From NCBI RefSeq assembly GCF_005503355.1, contig NZ_SCMK01000004.1, positions 62,001 through 126,000 of the forward strand: a DNA stretch of 64,000 nt, given 5' to 3'. The DNA comes from Sphingomonas sp. 1F27F7B. GTDB taxonomy: Bacteria; Pseudomonadota; Alphaproteobacteria; Sphingomonadales; Sphingomonadaceae. Under the pieces are notes generated by a model. It did no database searches. It saw only the letters and a program-made list of their open reading frames with translations, and had not been told where the DNA came from. Every line of letters starts with the position of its first letter. The first letter of the stretch is position 1. This document shows, piece by piece, positions 54,290 through 64,000 of the stretch. A program made the translations under genes and the position numbers.

Positions 54290-56354
54290 GCGCCCCCGCT
54301 CCGGATCGAAGGGCATCGGCCTGCGACGCCTGGTGGTGATCGGCGGCGCGCTGGCCGTGCTGCTCGCCGTGCTGATCGGCTGGTTCACGCTGACCCCCGG
54401 CGGGATGGGCAAGGCCGAAGCTGCCGAAGCGACCGAGCGGGCCGAAGCGCTGCTCAAGGCCGACAACGCCACCGGCGCGCGCGACCTGGCGGCGCAGGCC
54501 GTGCGCGGCGACCCCGACAACGAGAACGCCCATATCGTCCTCGCCCGCGCGCTGCTCGCCTTGCAGGACGGCATCGGCGCCGAGGGCGAGATCCAGCGCG
54601 CGGTCGATGCCGGCTATGACGCCAGGGCGGTGCCGCAATGGCGCGCCGAGGCATGGGTGCTCCAGGGCAAGACCGACAAGGCGCCCGCCGAAGCCGACAA
54701 GGCACCGCAGGCGCTGCGCCCCTATGGCCTGCGCATCCGCGCGCGCGCGCTCACCGGCCAGGGCGACTATGCCGGCGCCCACGACGCGCTCGACGCGGCG
54801 CTGCACCTCGCCCCGAACGATGCGGGGACATGGACCGACATCGGTCGCTTCCGCTTCATAGCGGGCGACATATTGGGCGCCGCCGAGGCTTCGGACCGTG
54901 CGGTCAAGCTCGCGCCGGGCTCGATCGACGCGCTGATCCTGCGCGGCGAAGTGGTGCGCAGCCAATATGGGCTGGTCGCCGCCCTGCCCTGGTTCGAGCA
55001 GGCGCTGAAGCGCGACCCCGCCCGCCACGACGCGCTGATCGAATATGCGGCGACGCTGGGCGACATCGGCCGCACCGTCGACGCGCTCGCCGCCACGCGC
55101 CGCGCGCTCGCCGCCCGGCCGGGCAGCCCGCAGGCGCTCTACCTGCAGGCAGTGATCGCCGCGCGTGCCGGCAATTTCGACCTCGCCCGCGCGATCCTCG
55201 AGAAGACCGGCGGCGCGATCGACGACCTTCCCGGCATGATGCTGCTCGGCGGCACGCTCGATCTCGAAAAGGGCGATTACGAGCAGGCGATCGAGAAGCT
55301 GACCGACCTGGTCGGCACCCAGCCGATGAACATCACCGCGCGCAAGCTGCTCGCCATTGCCTTGCTGCGCACCGACCGCGCCCGCAATGCGATCGACATG
55401 CTCAGCCCCGTCGTCGCCCGCAGCGATGCCGACAGCTATGCGCTGACTCTGGCCGCCCGCGGCTTCGAGCGGATCGGCGACCGCGACAGCGCCTCGCATT
55501 TCCTCGACCGCGCCGCCTTTCCGGCAACGGGCGAATCGACGGCGTTCAGCGCCGACGACAGCACCGCCACCCTCGCTGCGGATGCGGCCAAGCGGCCGAA
55601 CGACCCGGGAGCGACGCTGCCGCTGATCCGCGCGCTGATCGCCGGCGGCGACAAGGCCGGCGCCCTGGCCCGCGCCCAGGACATCGCCGCCCGGAATCCC
55701 GGCGCCGCGGCCGCCCAGGTGGTGCTCGGCGACATGCTGATGCTGCTCAACCGCCCGGCCGATGCCGCCGCCGCCTATCGCCACGCCGCCGACCTGCGCT
55801 TCGACGAACCGACCCTGCTCCGCCTGGTCGATGCGCTCGATCGCGCGGGCCGGCGCGAGGCCGCCGCGAATGCGCTCGCGCTGTTCCTGTCGCAGAACCC
55901 GGCGAGCATCGCGGCGCTCCGCCTCTCGGCCCACTGGCAGCTCGCCGGCGGCGACTATGACGCGGCGATCGATTCGCTGGAGGACATCCGCGCCCGCATC
56001 GGCGACGGCGACGCCGTGCTCAACGCCGAGCTGGCCGCCGCCTATGCCGGCGCCGGCGAAACCGGCACCGCAGTTGATTTCGGCGAGGCGGCCTATGGCC
56101 TGGCTCCCGCCAATCCGGCAGTGGCCGACGCCTATGGCTGGGCGCTGTTCCGCGGCGGCGACAGGGACGGCGCGCTCGAGCTGCTCCAGAAGGCGGTGAT
56201 CCTCGCCCCCAGGCATCCGGGCCTGCACTGGCATCTGGCCCAGGTCTATGCGGCGCTAGGCCGCAAGGCGGAGGCGAAGCGCCACGCCCAGGCCGCACTG
56301 GCCGATCCCGCCTTCGCCGACCGCGCAGCGGCGCAGGCGATGGCGAACGGTTGA
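54273..56354 (+). CDS. TPR-repeat membrane-anchored protein (EPS cluster)
   Basis: Protein of 693 residues. One N-terminal membrane helix (about 20-40, LVVIGGALAVLLAVLIGWF) and then about 15 tetratricopeptide-like repeats over residues 50-690; clear units include LKADNATGARDLAAQAVRGDPDNENAHIVLARALL (in part) and YAGAHDALDAALHLAPNDAGTW. In PrsK/PrsR clusters a TPR protein (PrsT) is expected at this place, but PrsT is usually a lipoprotein and longer; here no lipobox is present. It overlaps prsR by 17 nt, so it is coupled. Probably a periplasmic scaffold for EPS export. Confidence 0.85.
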
Positions 56355-56655
56355 CGCGGCCGCGCGCGCTCGCGGAAATCCAGGAAGTTCAGACTACGGG
56401 CCCCCGGTTTCTCCACCCGCGAGGGCCGGCGCTGTGCTCGGAGCCGAGTGCGGGAAGGCGAAAGAGGAAGACGGCCGGCATCCGCCGGCACGGACCATGC
56501 GAAGCCCCGTATCGCAAGGTTTCCGGCCCCGCGCTCGGTCGCCGGATCGATCGCCACAAGGGGCGGCGGCCCGCACGCCCGCACAAGCCAGACCCACAGG
56601 CGCCGATAGCGAAGTTGGGGGTGAGCCGGCGGCAGCTCCCCGCTATAGCCGCCCC
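56355..56655. other. Intergenic region without a recognised gene
   Basis: 301 bp, GC-rich, between the TPR gene and the DUF815 gene. Frames through it are long but show no RBS, start or composition supporting a protein. TATAGC at 56644-56649 lies 12 nt before the DUF815 ATG and may be its -10. Nothing else is seen. Confidence 0.5.
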
Positions 56656-57468
56656 ATGACCGACCAGCTCCTCGCCCGCATCGCCGATGCGCTCGACCGG
56701 CTCGCGCCGCCGCCGCCGCCGCCCGCCGATCTCGAGGCGCATCCCGCCTATGTGTGGCGCGGGCACGGCCTGGCACCGGCGCGCACCTTCGATCCGCTGC
56801 CGATCGGGATCCTGCGCGGCGTGGATTCGCAGCGCGAGGCGCTGGTGGCGAATCTCACCCGGCTTTCCGACGGCCATGCCGCGCAGGACGTGCTGCTCTG
56901 GGGCGCGCGCGGCACCGGCAAATCGGCGCTGGTGAAGAGCGCGGTCGCCGCGGTCCAGGCGCGCGGCGGGCGGCTCGCCCTGGTCGAGGCAGTGACCACC
57001 GAACTCTCCACCTTGCCCGAGCTATTCGGGCTGCTCGCCGCCACCGACCGGCCCTTCGCGATATTCCTCGACGATCTCGGCTTCGACGGGGTGGGCGATG
57101 CGCGCGCGCTGCGCTCGCTGCTCCAGGGCGGGGCCGAGGCACGGCCGAACAATGCACGGCTGCTCGTCACTTCCAACCGCCGCCATCTCGTCGTACGCGA
57201 CATCGCCGAGCAATCGAGCGCGATCAATCCGCGCGATTCGGCGGATGACGGCCTGGCGCTGGCCGACCGATTCGGGCTCAGCCTCGGCTTCCATGTCGTC
57301 GACCAGGACACCTATGTCGACATCGTCCGGGCCTATGCCGATGCGCATGGCCTGAGCTTCGATCCGGTCGACGCGATCGGCTGGGCAACGCGGCGCGGCA
57401 GCCGCTCCGGCCGAGTTGCATGGCAATATGTGGTTGATCTTGCAGGAAGATCCGGGCGCAGTCTGTAA
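56656..57468 (+). CDS. DUF815-family AAA+ ATPase
   Basis: ATPase of 270 residues in the DUF815 (PF05673) family. Walker A GARGTGKS (83-90), Walker B FAIFLDDLGFD, and the sensor segment LLVTSNRRHLVV are visible. Other family features are AYVWRGHGLAPARTFDPLPIG at 31-51, FGLSLGFHVVDQDTY and GLSFDP. Role unknown; in other bacteria the family is sometimes described as a predicted ATPase in cell-envelope regulons. The ATG at 56656 may be read from a leaderless transcript. An independent gene. Confidence 0.9.
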   Translation: MTDQLLARIADALDRLAPPPPPPADLEAHPAYVWRGHGLAPARTFDPLPIGILRGVDSQREALVANLTRLSDGHAAQDVLLWGARGTGKSALVKSAVAAVQARGGRLALVEAVTTELSTLPELFGLLAATDRPFAIFLDDLGFDGVGDARALRSLLQGGAEARPNNARLLVTSNRRHLVVRDIAEQSSAINPRDSADDGLALADRFGLSLGFHVVDQDTYVDIVRAYADAHGLSFDPVDAIGWATRRGSRSGRVAWQYVVDLAGRSGRSL

Positions 57469-57540
57469 TTGCACTGATCCAGATCAAAAAGACCGGCGAG
57501 GACGCTTGACTCTCATCGGCGGTCGGTCCCTGCTCGCGCC

Positions 57541-58557
57541 ATGGGGCGAATAGGCGAAACCGATCTTCTCGACCGGCTGGCGCCGAGCGGGCGCGGCACA
57601 TGGGTCGTGCAGCTGGGGCTGGGATTGCTCGCCACTTCCGTGGCCATCGGGCTGCGTACGGCGATCGACAGCTTTGCTCCCGCCGCCGGCCCCTTCGTGC
57701 TCGGCTTCCCCGCCATCCTGATCGCGACACTGTTCGGGCGATGGCAGGCAGGGCTCCTCACCGGCGTGCTCACTTTGCTCTACAGCTGGTATTTCGTGCT
57801 GCCGGTGCGGCACACGTTTGCCCTGAAGTCGCCGGACGAAACGGCCCGGCTGGCGCTCGCCGCGGTAAATTATCTAGCGGTGATCGTGATCGCCGAGCTG
57901 TTCCGCCGGGCCGTGCGCCGCGCCTCCGACGAACGCGACCGCGAGATCGCCGAGCGCGACCTGTTCCTCGAGGAGTTCGATCACCGGGTGAAGAACAATT
58001 TCACGCTGGTCGCCGCCCTGCTCGACATGCAGCGCCGCCGCGCGCGGGACGCGGAGACCCAGGCGGCGCTCTCCTCGGCGCTCGCCCGGGTGGACAGCAT
58101 CGCCCGGGCGCACCGGCACCTCTATCGCGGCGCGGCGTCCTCGCCCGGCGCGGTCGACATGGCCGTCTATCTCGAGGAGTTGAGCGCGGCGCTGGCCGAG
58201 GCGCTGTTCCTGCGCGGCGCGATCACGCTCGACTGCGTGTGCGACCATGGCGCGATCCCGCGCGACCGCGCCGTCTCGATCGGACTGATCGTCAACGAAC
58301 TCGTGACCAATGCCGCCAAGCACGCCTTTGTGGGGCGGGAGAGCGGACGGATCGAAGTCCGGTTCGAGACGGCGGCAGCAGGCTGGAAACTGGTGGTGCG
58401 CGACGATGGCGTGGGCATGCCCGCCGAGCCCGGGGCACCCAAGGACGGCGGGCTGGGACAGAAGCTGATCGACGGCTTCGTCCGCCAGGCGCGGGGCAAG
58501 GCGAGCGTCGAGACCGGGCCGGAGGGAACCAGGGTCACCATCGTGCTGGAGGCTTGA
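57541..58557 (+). CDS. Histidine kinase of the HisKA_2/HWE group with DUF4118
   Basis: Membrane sensor kinase of 338 residues. Residues about 22-120 form four hydrophobic helices of the DUF4118 (KdpD-like) type with VLPVRHTFALKSPDE. The kinase starts with the H-box EEFDHRVKNNFTLVAALLDMQRRR (His148), which is HisKA_2-type, then HATPase_c with NELVTNAAKHAFVGRESGRIEV and DDGVGMPAEPGAPKDGGLG. Such kinases often feed general stress response (PhyR/NepR) in sphingomonads, but no such partner is adjacent. The ATG is at 57541. Confidence 0.9.
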   Translation: MGRIGETDLLDRLAPSGRGTWVVQLGLGLLATSVAIGLRTAIDSFAPAAGPFVLGFPAILIATLFGRWQAGLLTGVLTLLYSWYFVLPVRHTFALKSPDETARLALAAVNYLAVIVIAELFRRAVRRASDERDREIAERDLFLEEFDHRVKNNFTLVAALLDMQRRRARDAETQAALSSALARVDSIARAHRHLYRGAASSPGAVDMAVYLEELSAALAEALFLRGAITLDCVCDHGAIPRDRAVSIGLIVNELVTNAAKHAFVGRESGRIEVRFETAAAGWKLVVRDDGVGMPAEPGAPKDGGLGQKLIDGFVRQARGKASVETGPEGTRVTIVLEA

Positions 58558-58587
58558 GCCAACAGGCCGGCGTGACGATTAGGGAAC

Positions 58588-60378
<1,791 letters not shown>

Positions 60379-60476
60379 GCGCGCCACCTAGGGGCCCGCG
60401 ACGGGCCCGGCAAGTTACCGCCGGCTGAAGCGTGCGTTCAGGGGCTATTCAATGCCCGGACCCTATGCCATCTGCC

Positions 60477-60785
60477 ATGAAGATGTTGGTGACGCTCATT
60501 CTTTGCGCCTGTCTGGCGGCGTTCGCGCCCGCCGCGGCCGCGGCCGCGCGGCCGGATGGGCACCAGGATTCGGACGGCCGCCCCCGGCGCCAGGCCGGAC
60601 CACCGCTCTCGGTACGCGAGATCGAGCGCCGCGTGGTGCCGCGGCTGCCGGGGGCCCAATATCTCGGTTTCGACTATGATCCCGCAACGGAAGTTTACAC
60701 GCTCAAATTCCTGCGCAATGGATCGGTCATCTGGGTGGACGTCGACGGCCGGACCGGCACGATCGTCCGCAAAACGGGCGATTAG
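60477..60785 (+). CDS. Secreted PepSY-domain protein
   Basis: Small periplasmic protein of 102 residues: a signal peptide (MKMLVTLILCACLAAFAPAAAAA) and a single PepSY module (about 45-102, REIERRVVPRLPGAQYLGFDYDPATEVYTLKFLRNGSVIWVDVDGRTGTIV in part). PepSY proteins often act with two-component systems by sensing or inhibiting envelope peptidases. The ATG at 60477 is preceded by TATGCC at about -13, so a leaderless message is possible. The response regulator starts 20 bp after its stop and the kinase follows, so a three-gene operon is likely. Confidence 0.87.
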   Translation: MKMLVTLILCACLAAFAPAAAAAARPDGHQDSDGRPRRQAGPPLSVREIERRVVPRLPGAQYLGFDYDPATEVYTLKFLRNGSVIWVDVDGRTGTIVRKTGD

Positions 60786-60805
60786 GGCCCGACGAGGGGA
60801 ATGAG

Positions 60806-61474
60806 ATGCGACTTCTGATCGTCGAGGACGAGCCGACCCTGGGGCAGCAGCTCCGCAACGCGCTGGAAGGCGCTGGCTATGCGGTGGACCTCGCCACCGA
60901 TGGCGAGGAAGGCCTCTATCTCGGCTCCAACGAGCAATATGACGCGATCATCCTCGACCTCGGCCTGCCCGAGATCGACGGGCTGACGGTGCTCGACCGC
61001 TGGCGCAAGGAAGGCAAGGTCACGCCGGTCCTGGTGCTCACCGCGCGCGACAGCTGGTCGGACAAGGTGGCGGGCCTCGATGCCGGCGCCGACGATTATG
61101 TCGCCAAGCCCTTCCAGACCGAGGAGCTGATCGCCCGGCTCCGCGCGCTGATCCGCCGCGCCTCGGGCAATGCCTCGGCCGAGCTGACCGCCGGCGACAT
61201 CCGGCTCGACACCCGCTCGGGCAAGGTCACGCGCGGCGGCGAGCCGGTCAAGCTCACTGCCCAGGAATATAAGCTGCTCAGCTACCTGCTCCATCACAAG
61301 GGCAAGGTGGTGAGCCGCACCGAGCTGATCGAACATATCTACGACCAGGATTTCGACCGCGATTCGAACACGATCGAAGTCTTCGTCACGCGCATCCGCA
61401 AGAAGCTGGGCGCCGATGTGATCACCACCATCCGCGGCCTGGGCTACAGCCTGGAAGAGCCGGCCGACGCCTGA
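60806..61474 (+). CDS. OmpR-family response regulator
   Basis: Regulator of 222 residues. Receiver domain with acidic pocket Glu7-Asp8 (VEDE) and phospho-acceptor Asp51 in AIILDLGLPEIDG; conserved Lys in KPFQTEEL at about 101. C-terminal winged helix (about 130-222) with KLTAQEYKLLSYLLHHKGKVVSRTELIEHIYDQDFDRDSNTIEVFVTRIRKKLG in part. The PhoP-like wing fits a membrane or Mg2+/envelope-stress regulon. It is followed 4 bp later by its kinase and preceded by a PepSY protein. Confidence 0.95.
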   Translation: MRLLIVEDEPTLGQQLRNALEGAGYAVDLATDGEEGLYLGSNEQYDAIILDLGLPEIDGLTVLDRWRKEGKVTPVLVLTARDSWSDKVAGLDAGADDYVAKPFQTEELIARLRALIRRASGNASAELTAGDIRLDTRSGKVTRGGEPVKLTAQEYKLLSYLLHHKGKVVSRTELIEHIYDQDFDRDSNTIEVFVTRIRKKLGADVITTIRGLGYSLEEPADA

Positions 61475-61478
61475 GCCG

Positions 61479-62924
61479 ATGGCACGGCTCGGCCAGACTC
61501 TAGCCGGGCTGCGCCGGCGCCTGTTCGGGCAGCCCCTCACCGAGCCGGAGCCCGTCGCGCCCGGCGAGGTCCAGCCGCGCCACTATGTGCGCACCACCGG
61601 ATCGGTCAGCCGGCGCATGCTGCTGGTCGCCACTGCGTGGATCATGCTGCTGCTCGTCGGCGGTGGCATCGCGCTCGACCGGGTGCTGGTGACTACCGTC
61701 ACCAAGAATTTCGACGATCAGCTCGACTATCTGCTCAAGGCGATGATCTTCTCCGCCGAGCTCGACCAGAATGGCGACGTGATGCTCAACCGCGAGCTCG
61801 CCGACCAGCGCTTCCTCGAATATAATTCGGGCGCCTATTGGCAGATCAGCGGCAAGGGCCACGAAGCCTTTCCGTCGCGCTCGCTCTGGGACCAGAAGCT
61901 GAAGGTAGACCGCGAGCACAGCGACACCAACGTGCATGTCTATGACAGCCGCCAGCTGCCCGGCCAGCTGCTGCGCGTCGCCGAACGCGATGCGGTGCTG
62001 CCGGGATCGAACGTGCGCTGGCGCTTCCAGGTGGCGCAGAGCCGCGAAACGCTGGACGGGCAGATCGCCCAGTTGCGCCGCACCCTGGTGCGCAGCTTCG
62101 TGCTGCTCGGGCTCGGCCTGGTCATCATGGTGGCGCTGCAGACCTGGTACGGGCTGCTGCCGCTGCGCCGGGTGCGCCAGGAGATCGCGCGGCTGCGCGC
62201 CGGCGAATCGACTCGAGTCGAAGGCGCGATGCCCGCCGAAGTCGCGCCGATGGTCGAGGAGCTCAACGCGCTCGTCGAACATAACGACCGCCAGGCCGAG
62301 GAAGCTCGGCGCCATGCCGGCAACCTCGCCCATGCACTGAAGACGCCCTTGAGCGTGATCATGAATGCGGCCGCCGCCGGCCAGCCGGACCTCGCCCAGG
62401 CAGTGATCCGCGAGGCGCGCACGATGCGCCGCCAGATCGACCACCACCTCGCCCGCGCCCGCGCCGTCGGCCGCCGCGGCTCGGCGCACAGCCGCGCCCA
62501 GGTCTGGCCCTCGATCGAAGCGGTCGAACGCGCCGTCGCCAGGCTCTATCCCAATGTCCGCATCGACATCGACGGGCGGAAGGACCTGGTCGCGCATATC
62601 GAGCGGCAGGATCTGGACGACCTGCTCGGCAACCTGGTCGAGAATGCCGCCAAATATGGTGGCGGCAGCGTGTTCATCACCGCCGGCGTGCAGGCGGGGT
62701 TCGTCGAGATCCTCGTCGAGGACGACGGCCGCGGCATACCCGAGGCCGATCGCATCCGCATCTTCGATCGCGGCGTGCGGCTGGACAGCGGCAAGCCCGG
62801 CACGGGCCTGGGCCTCGCCATCGTGCGCGACGTCGCCGAAATCTATGACGGCACCGTCAGCCTCGAGGAAAGCGAGGATCTGGGCGGCGTGCTCGTGCGC
62901 CTGCGCCTGCCCGCCGCGAACTGA
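61479..62924 (+). CDS. Sensor histidine kinase (PhoQ-like)
   Basis: Membrane kinase of 481 residues with two helices (about 44-68 and 205-222) bounding a periplasmic sensor of about 135 residues, then a HAMP-like linker and kinase core. His285 lies in NLAHALKTPLSVI; N-box LLGNLVENAAKYGG, G1 EDDGRGIPEADRIRIFDRG and G2 GTGLGLAIVRD follow. The H-box NLAHALKTPL is of the type found in PhoQ. It shares an operon with the OmpR-type regulator (ATG 4 bp after its stop). The signal is not known. Confidence 0.94.
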   Translation: MARLGQTLAGLRRRLFGQPLTEPEPVAPGEVQPRHYVRTTGSVSRRMLLVATAWIMLLLVGGGIALDRVLVTTVTKNFDDQLDYLLKAMIFSAELDQNGDVMLNRELADQRFLEYNSGAYWQISGKGHEAFPSRSLWDQKLKVDREHSDTNVHVYDSRQLPGQLLRVAERDAVLPGSNVRWRFQVAQSRETLDGQIAQLRRTLVRSFVLLGLGLVIMVALQTWYGLLPLRRVRQEIARLRAGESTRVEGAMPAEVAPMVEELNALVEHNDRQAEEARRHAGNLAHALKTPLSVIMNAAAAGQPDLAQAVIREARTMRRQIDHHLARARAVGRRGSAHSRAQVWPSIEAVERAVARLYPNVRIDIDGRKDLVAHIERQDLDDLLGNLVENAAKYGGGSVFITAGVQAGFVEILVEDDGRGIPEADRIRIFDRGVRLDSGKPGTGLGLAIVRDVAEIYDGTVSLEESEDLGGVLVRLRLPAAN

Positions 62925-63144
62925 CGCGCTTGCAACAAACTGAAATTCCGTCGTGACGAACCGGACGCAAAGCGGGCGTGAACTCGCGGATTGCCCTCTT
63001 TTGTCCGTCGGGTCACGTGGCGGCGCCGGTTCTGGGGCCGGCGCCGCCCAATCGCGTTTCACCGCGATATAATCCTTTGTTTACAACATCTTAGTATCTT
63101 CATGCTACTATGTTGGCGAGGATTGCGTACGCGAAGGAACCAAG
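62925..63144. other. Intergenic region upstream of the 159-residue protein
   Basis: 220 bp with a locally AT-rich part at 63060-63120 (CTTTGTTTACAACATCTTAGTATC). It contains likely promoter elements for the gene at 63145, whose ribosome-binding site GCGAAGGAACC precedes the ATG. A GCCGGCGCC-type GC hairpin (63014-63048) may end the kinase transcript. Confidence 0.4.
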
Positions 63145-63624
63145 ATGAATGTCATTTCCTCAACCTCGCGGCGGACGGATCCCCATGCCCGTATGGACGC
63201 GCGGATCGCTGCAGCGGCTCCGGCCCGTGCGACCGGCAGCGGCGACCGCAACCTTGCTTCGGATCGCGCCGCCGACGGCAAGCCCGGCGACATGCGGGAA
63301 CGGATCGACGGACTGGTCGACCAGCAGGTGAAGAGCGGCCTGCTTACCGACGATCAGGCGGCCGAACTCCGGCGTTTCTTCGCCGAGGGCCCGGGCGGCA
63401 AGGAAGCGCCGCCAGCTTCCCGCGATGGCGACCTGGCGGATTCGGCCGACGGTACCGCCACCACGCGAATCAGCGACGCCGCTGCCCGTCAGCTCGATGC
63501 GATGGCGGCGTTCCTGCAGAAACTGCGCGACGCCGCCACGAGCTCGAGTGTCTATCGCGGCAATGCGGAGACGAGCGGCAATGGCGGCGCCGCGACGGGG
63601 CGCGTGATCGACCGGCAGGCTTGA
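63145..63624 (+). CDS. Hypothetical 159-residue hydrophilic protein
   Basis: Unrecognised. MNVISSTSRRTDPHARMDARIAAAA at the start, then a central helix-rich segment GDMRERIDGLVDQQVKSGLLTDDQAAELRRFF (in part), whose IDxLVxxQVxxGxLTxxQAxEL pattern resembles short helical hairpins, and an Ala/Ser/Gly-rich tail (ATSSSVYRGN). No signal peptide or membrane segment. A good ribosome-binding site (AAGGAACC) precedes the ATG. It stands alone between the two-component operon and the LLM gene. Function unknown. Confidence 0.78.
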   Translation: MNVISSTSRRTDPHARMDARIAAAAPARATGSGDRNLASDRAADGKPGDMRERIDGLVDQQVKSGLLTDDQAAELRRFFAEGPGGKEAPPASRDGDLADSADGTATTRISDAAARQLDAMAAFLQKLRDAATSSSVYRGNAETSGNGGAATGRVIDRQA

Positions 63625-63702
63625 GCCCATGCGGCCAGAGCCGCCGCGCGGGGCGTTTCAGCGCAGGCGCGAGGGCAAAATGCCCGGAGCGGCGATCCGC
63701 CC

Positions 63703-64000
63703 CTAGAGCGCGCGCATCGCCTCGGCGGCGATGGCCAGACTCTTCCTGCGCGCCTGGTGATCGAACATCGCGCTGGTGAGCATCAGTTCGTCGGCGCCGG
63801 TGCGGGCGATGAAGGCGGCGAGCTGCGCACGCACCTTCTCCGGTCCGCCGATCGCGCTCGCCGACAGCACCTGGTCGAGCATCGCGTTGCCGTGCCCGCC
63901 CAGGCTTTCGCGATAGCCCTGCACCGGCGGCGGCAGCTGGATGCCCTTGCCGGTGGTGCGAATCGCCACGAACGCCTGTTGCTGCGAGCTGGCGAGATAT
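63703..64000 (-). CDS. LLM-class flavin-dependent oxidoreductase, C-terminal part (cut by window edge)
   Basis: Only the last 98 or so residues are inside the window; the frame is open to position 64000 and continues beyond. The visible part YLASSQQQAFVAIRTTGKGIQLPPPVQGY, IGGPEKVRAQLAAFIARTGADELMLTSAMFDHQARRKSLAIAAEAM (in part) is the C-terminus of bacterial luciferase-like monooxygenases of the MsnO8 subgroup (GPEKVR..L and ADELML..). It uses reduced flavin and O2. Stop at 63703. The N-terminal catalytic part is not seen. Confidence 0.85.
   Translation of the reverse strand, partial: YLASSQQQAFVAIRTTGKGIQLPPPVQGYRESLGGHGNAMLDQVLSASAIGGPEKVRAQLAAFIARTGADELMLTSAMFDHQARRKSLAIAAEAMRAL

Overview
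The window is a 64 kb piece of a GC-rich alphaproteobacterial chromosome, most likely from Sphingomonas or a close relative in the Sphingomonadaceae. The basis is the very high GC at third codon positions, a HrcA/CIRCE-type groESL promoter, an sdhCDAB locus and an mdh-sucD-sucA-sucB-lpd cluster of alphaproteobacterial type, a PrsK/PrsR exopolysaccharide regulatory pair, and several small proteins of a sphingomonad style. No rRNA, tRNA, CRISPR array, intact insertion sequence, phage or replication origin was seen. This is mostly core chromosome with small accessory patches.

Layout. 1-8.6 kb: a POT peptide transporter, nitroreductase, a GntR/YtrA regulator with a HExxH membrane protein and an ABM monooxygenase, an alpha/beta hydrolase with a TIGR02117 protein, phenylalanine hydroxylase (phhA), and an SDR / small protein / prmA operon. 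8.7-11.5 kb: two soluble chemoreceptor-like proteins in tandem that share an exact 614 bp block. 11.6-18.3 kb: succinate dehydrogenase, with sdhC-sdhD-sdhA separated from sdhB by about 3.3 kb holding palindromic repeats, a decayed HigBA-type toxin-antitoxin locus, a membrane protein, a C13 cysteine peptidase and a membrane-anchored ClpP-like protein. 18.4-25.5 kb: housekeeping and accessory singles (thioesterase, ZapE, GH2 beta-glucuronidase, a two-domain HxlR-like regulator opposite a VOC protein, a YgiB/YgiC-like pair, YbjQ). 25.6-34.7 kb: the TCA operon mdh - secreted protein - sucD - sucA - sucB - DUF1877 - lpd, with no sucC. 34.8-41.4 kb: a serine beta-lactamase-fold hydrolase under an 18 bp palindrome, GFA and DUF1275 proteins, a TRIC channel, small unknowns, and an SppA / acetyltransferase operon.

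41.6-46 kb: groES-groEL behind a CIRCE element, a 59-residue CxxC mini-protein and a Tat-exported M3 peptidase. 46-48.2 kb: an HNH protein and an Asp/Asn beta-hydroxylase-like protein, divergent from a sulfotransferase-like protein with a possible Nif11-like N-terminus. 48.3-56.4 kb: an exopolysaccharide block (GDP-mannose pyrophosphorylase, sugar transferase, PrsK kinase, PrsR regulator, TPR protein) without an exosortase. 56.7-64 kb: DUF815 ATPase, an HWE-type kinase, an ABC-F protein, a PepSY / response regulator / histidine kinase operon, a small unknown and the 3' part of an LLM-class oxidoreductase.

Functionally, the window carries the lower half of the TCA cycle in two operons, the chaperonin, and envelope/EPS signalling. 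The most unusual parts are the protease pair plus toxin-antitoxin remnant splitting the sdh operon, the perfectly homogenised chemoreceptor duplication, the small HExxH membrane protein behind a YtrA regulator, and several genes whose -10 hexamer lies exactly 12 nt upstream of the ATG, which suggests leaderless mRNAs.
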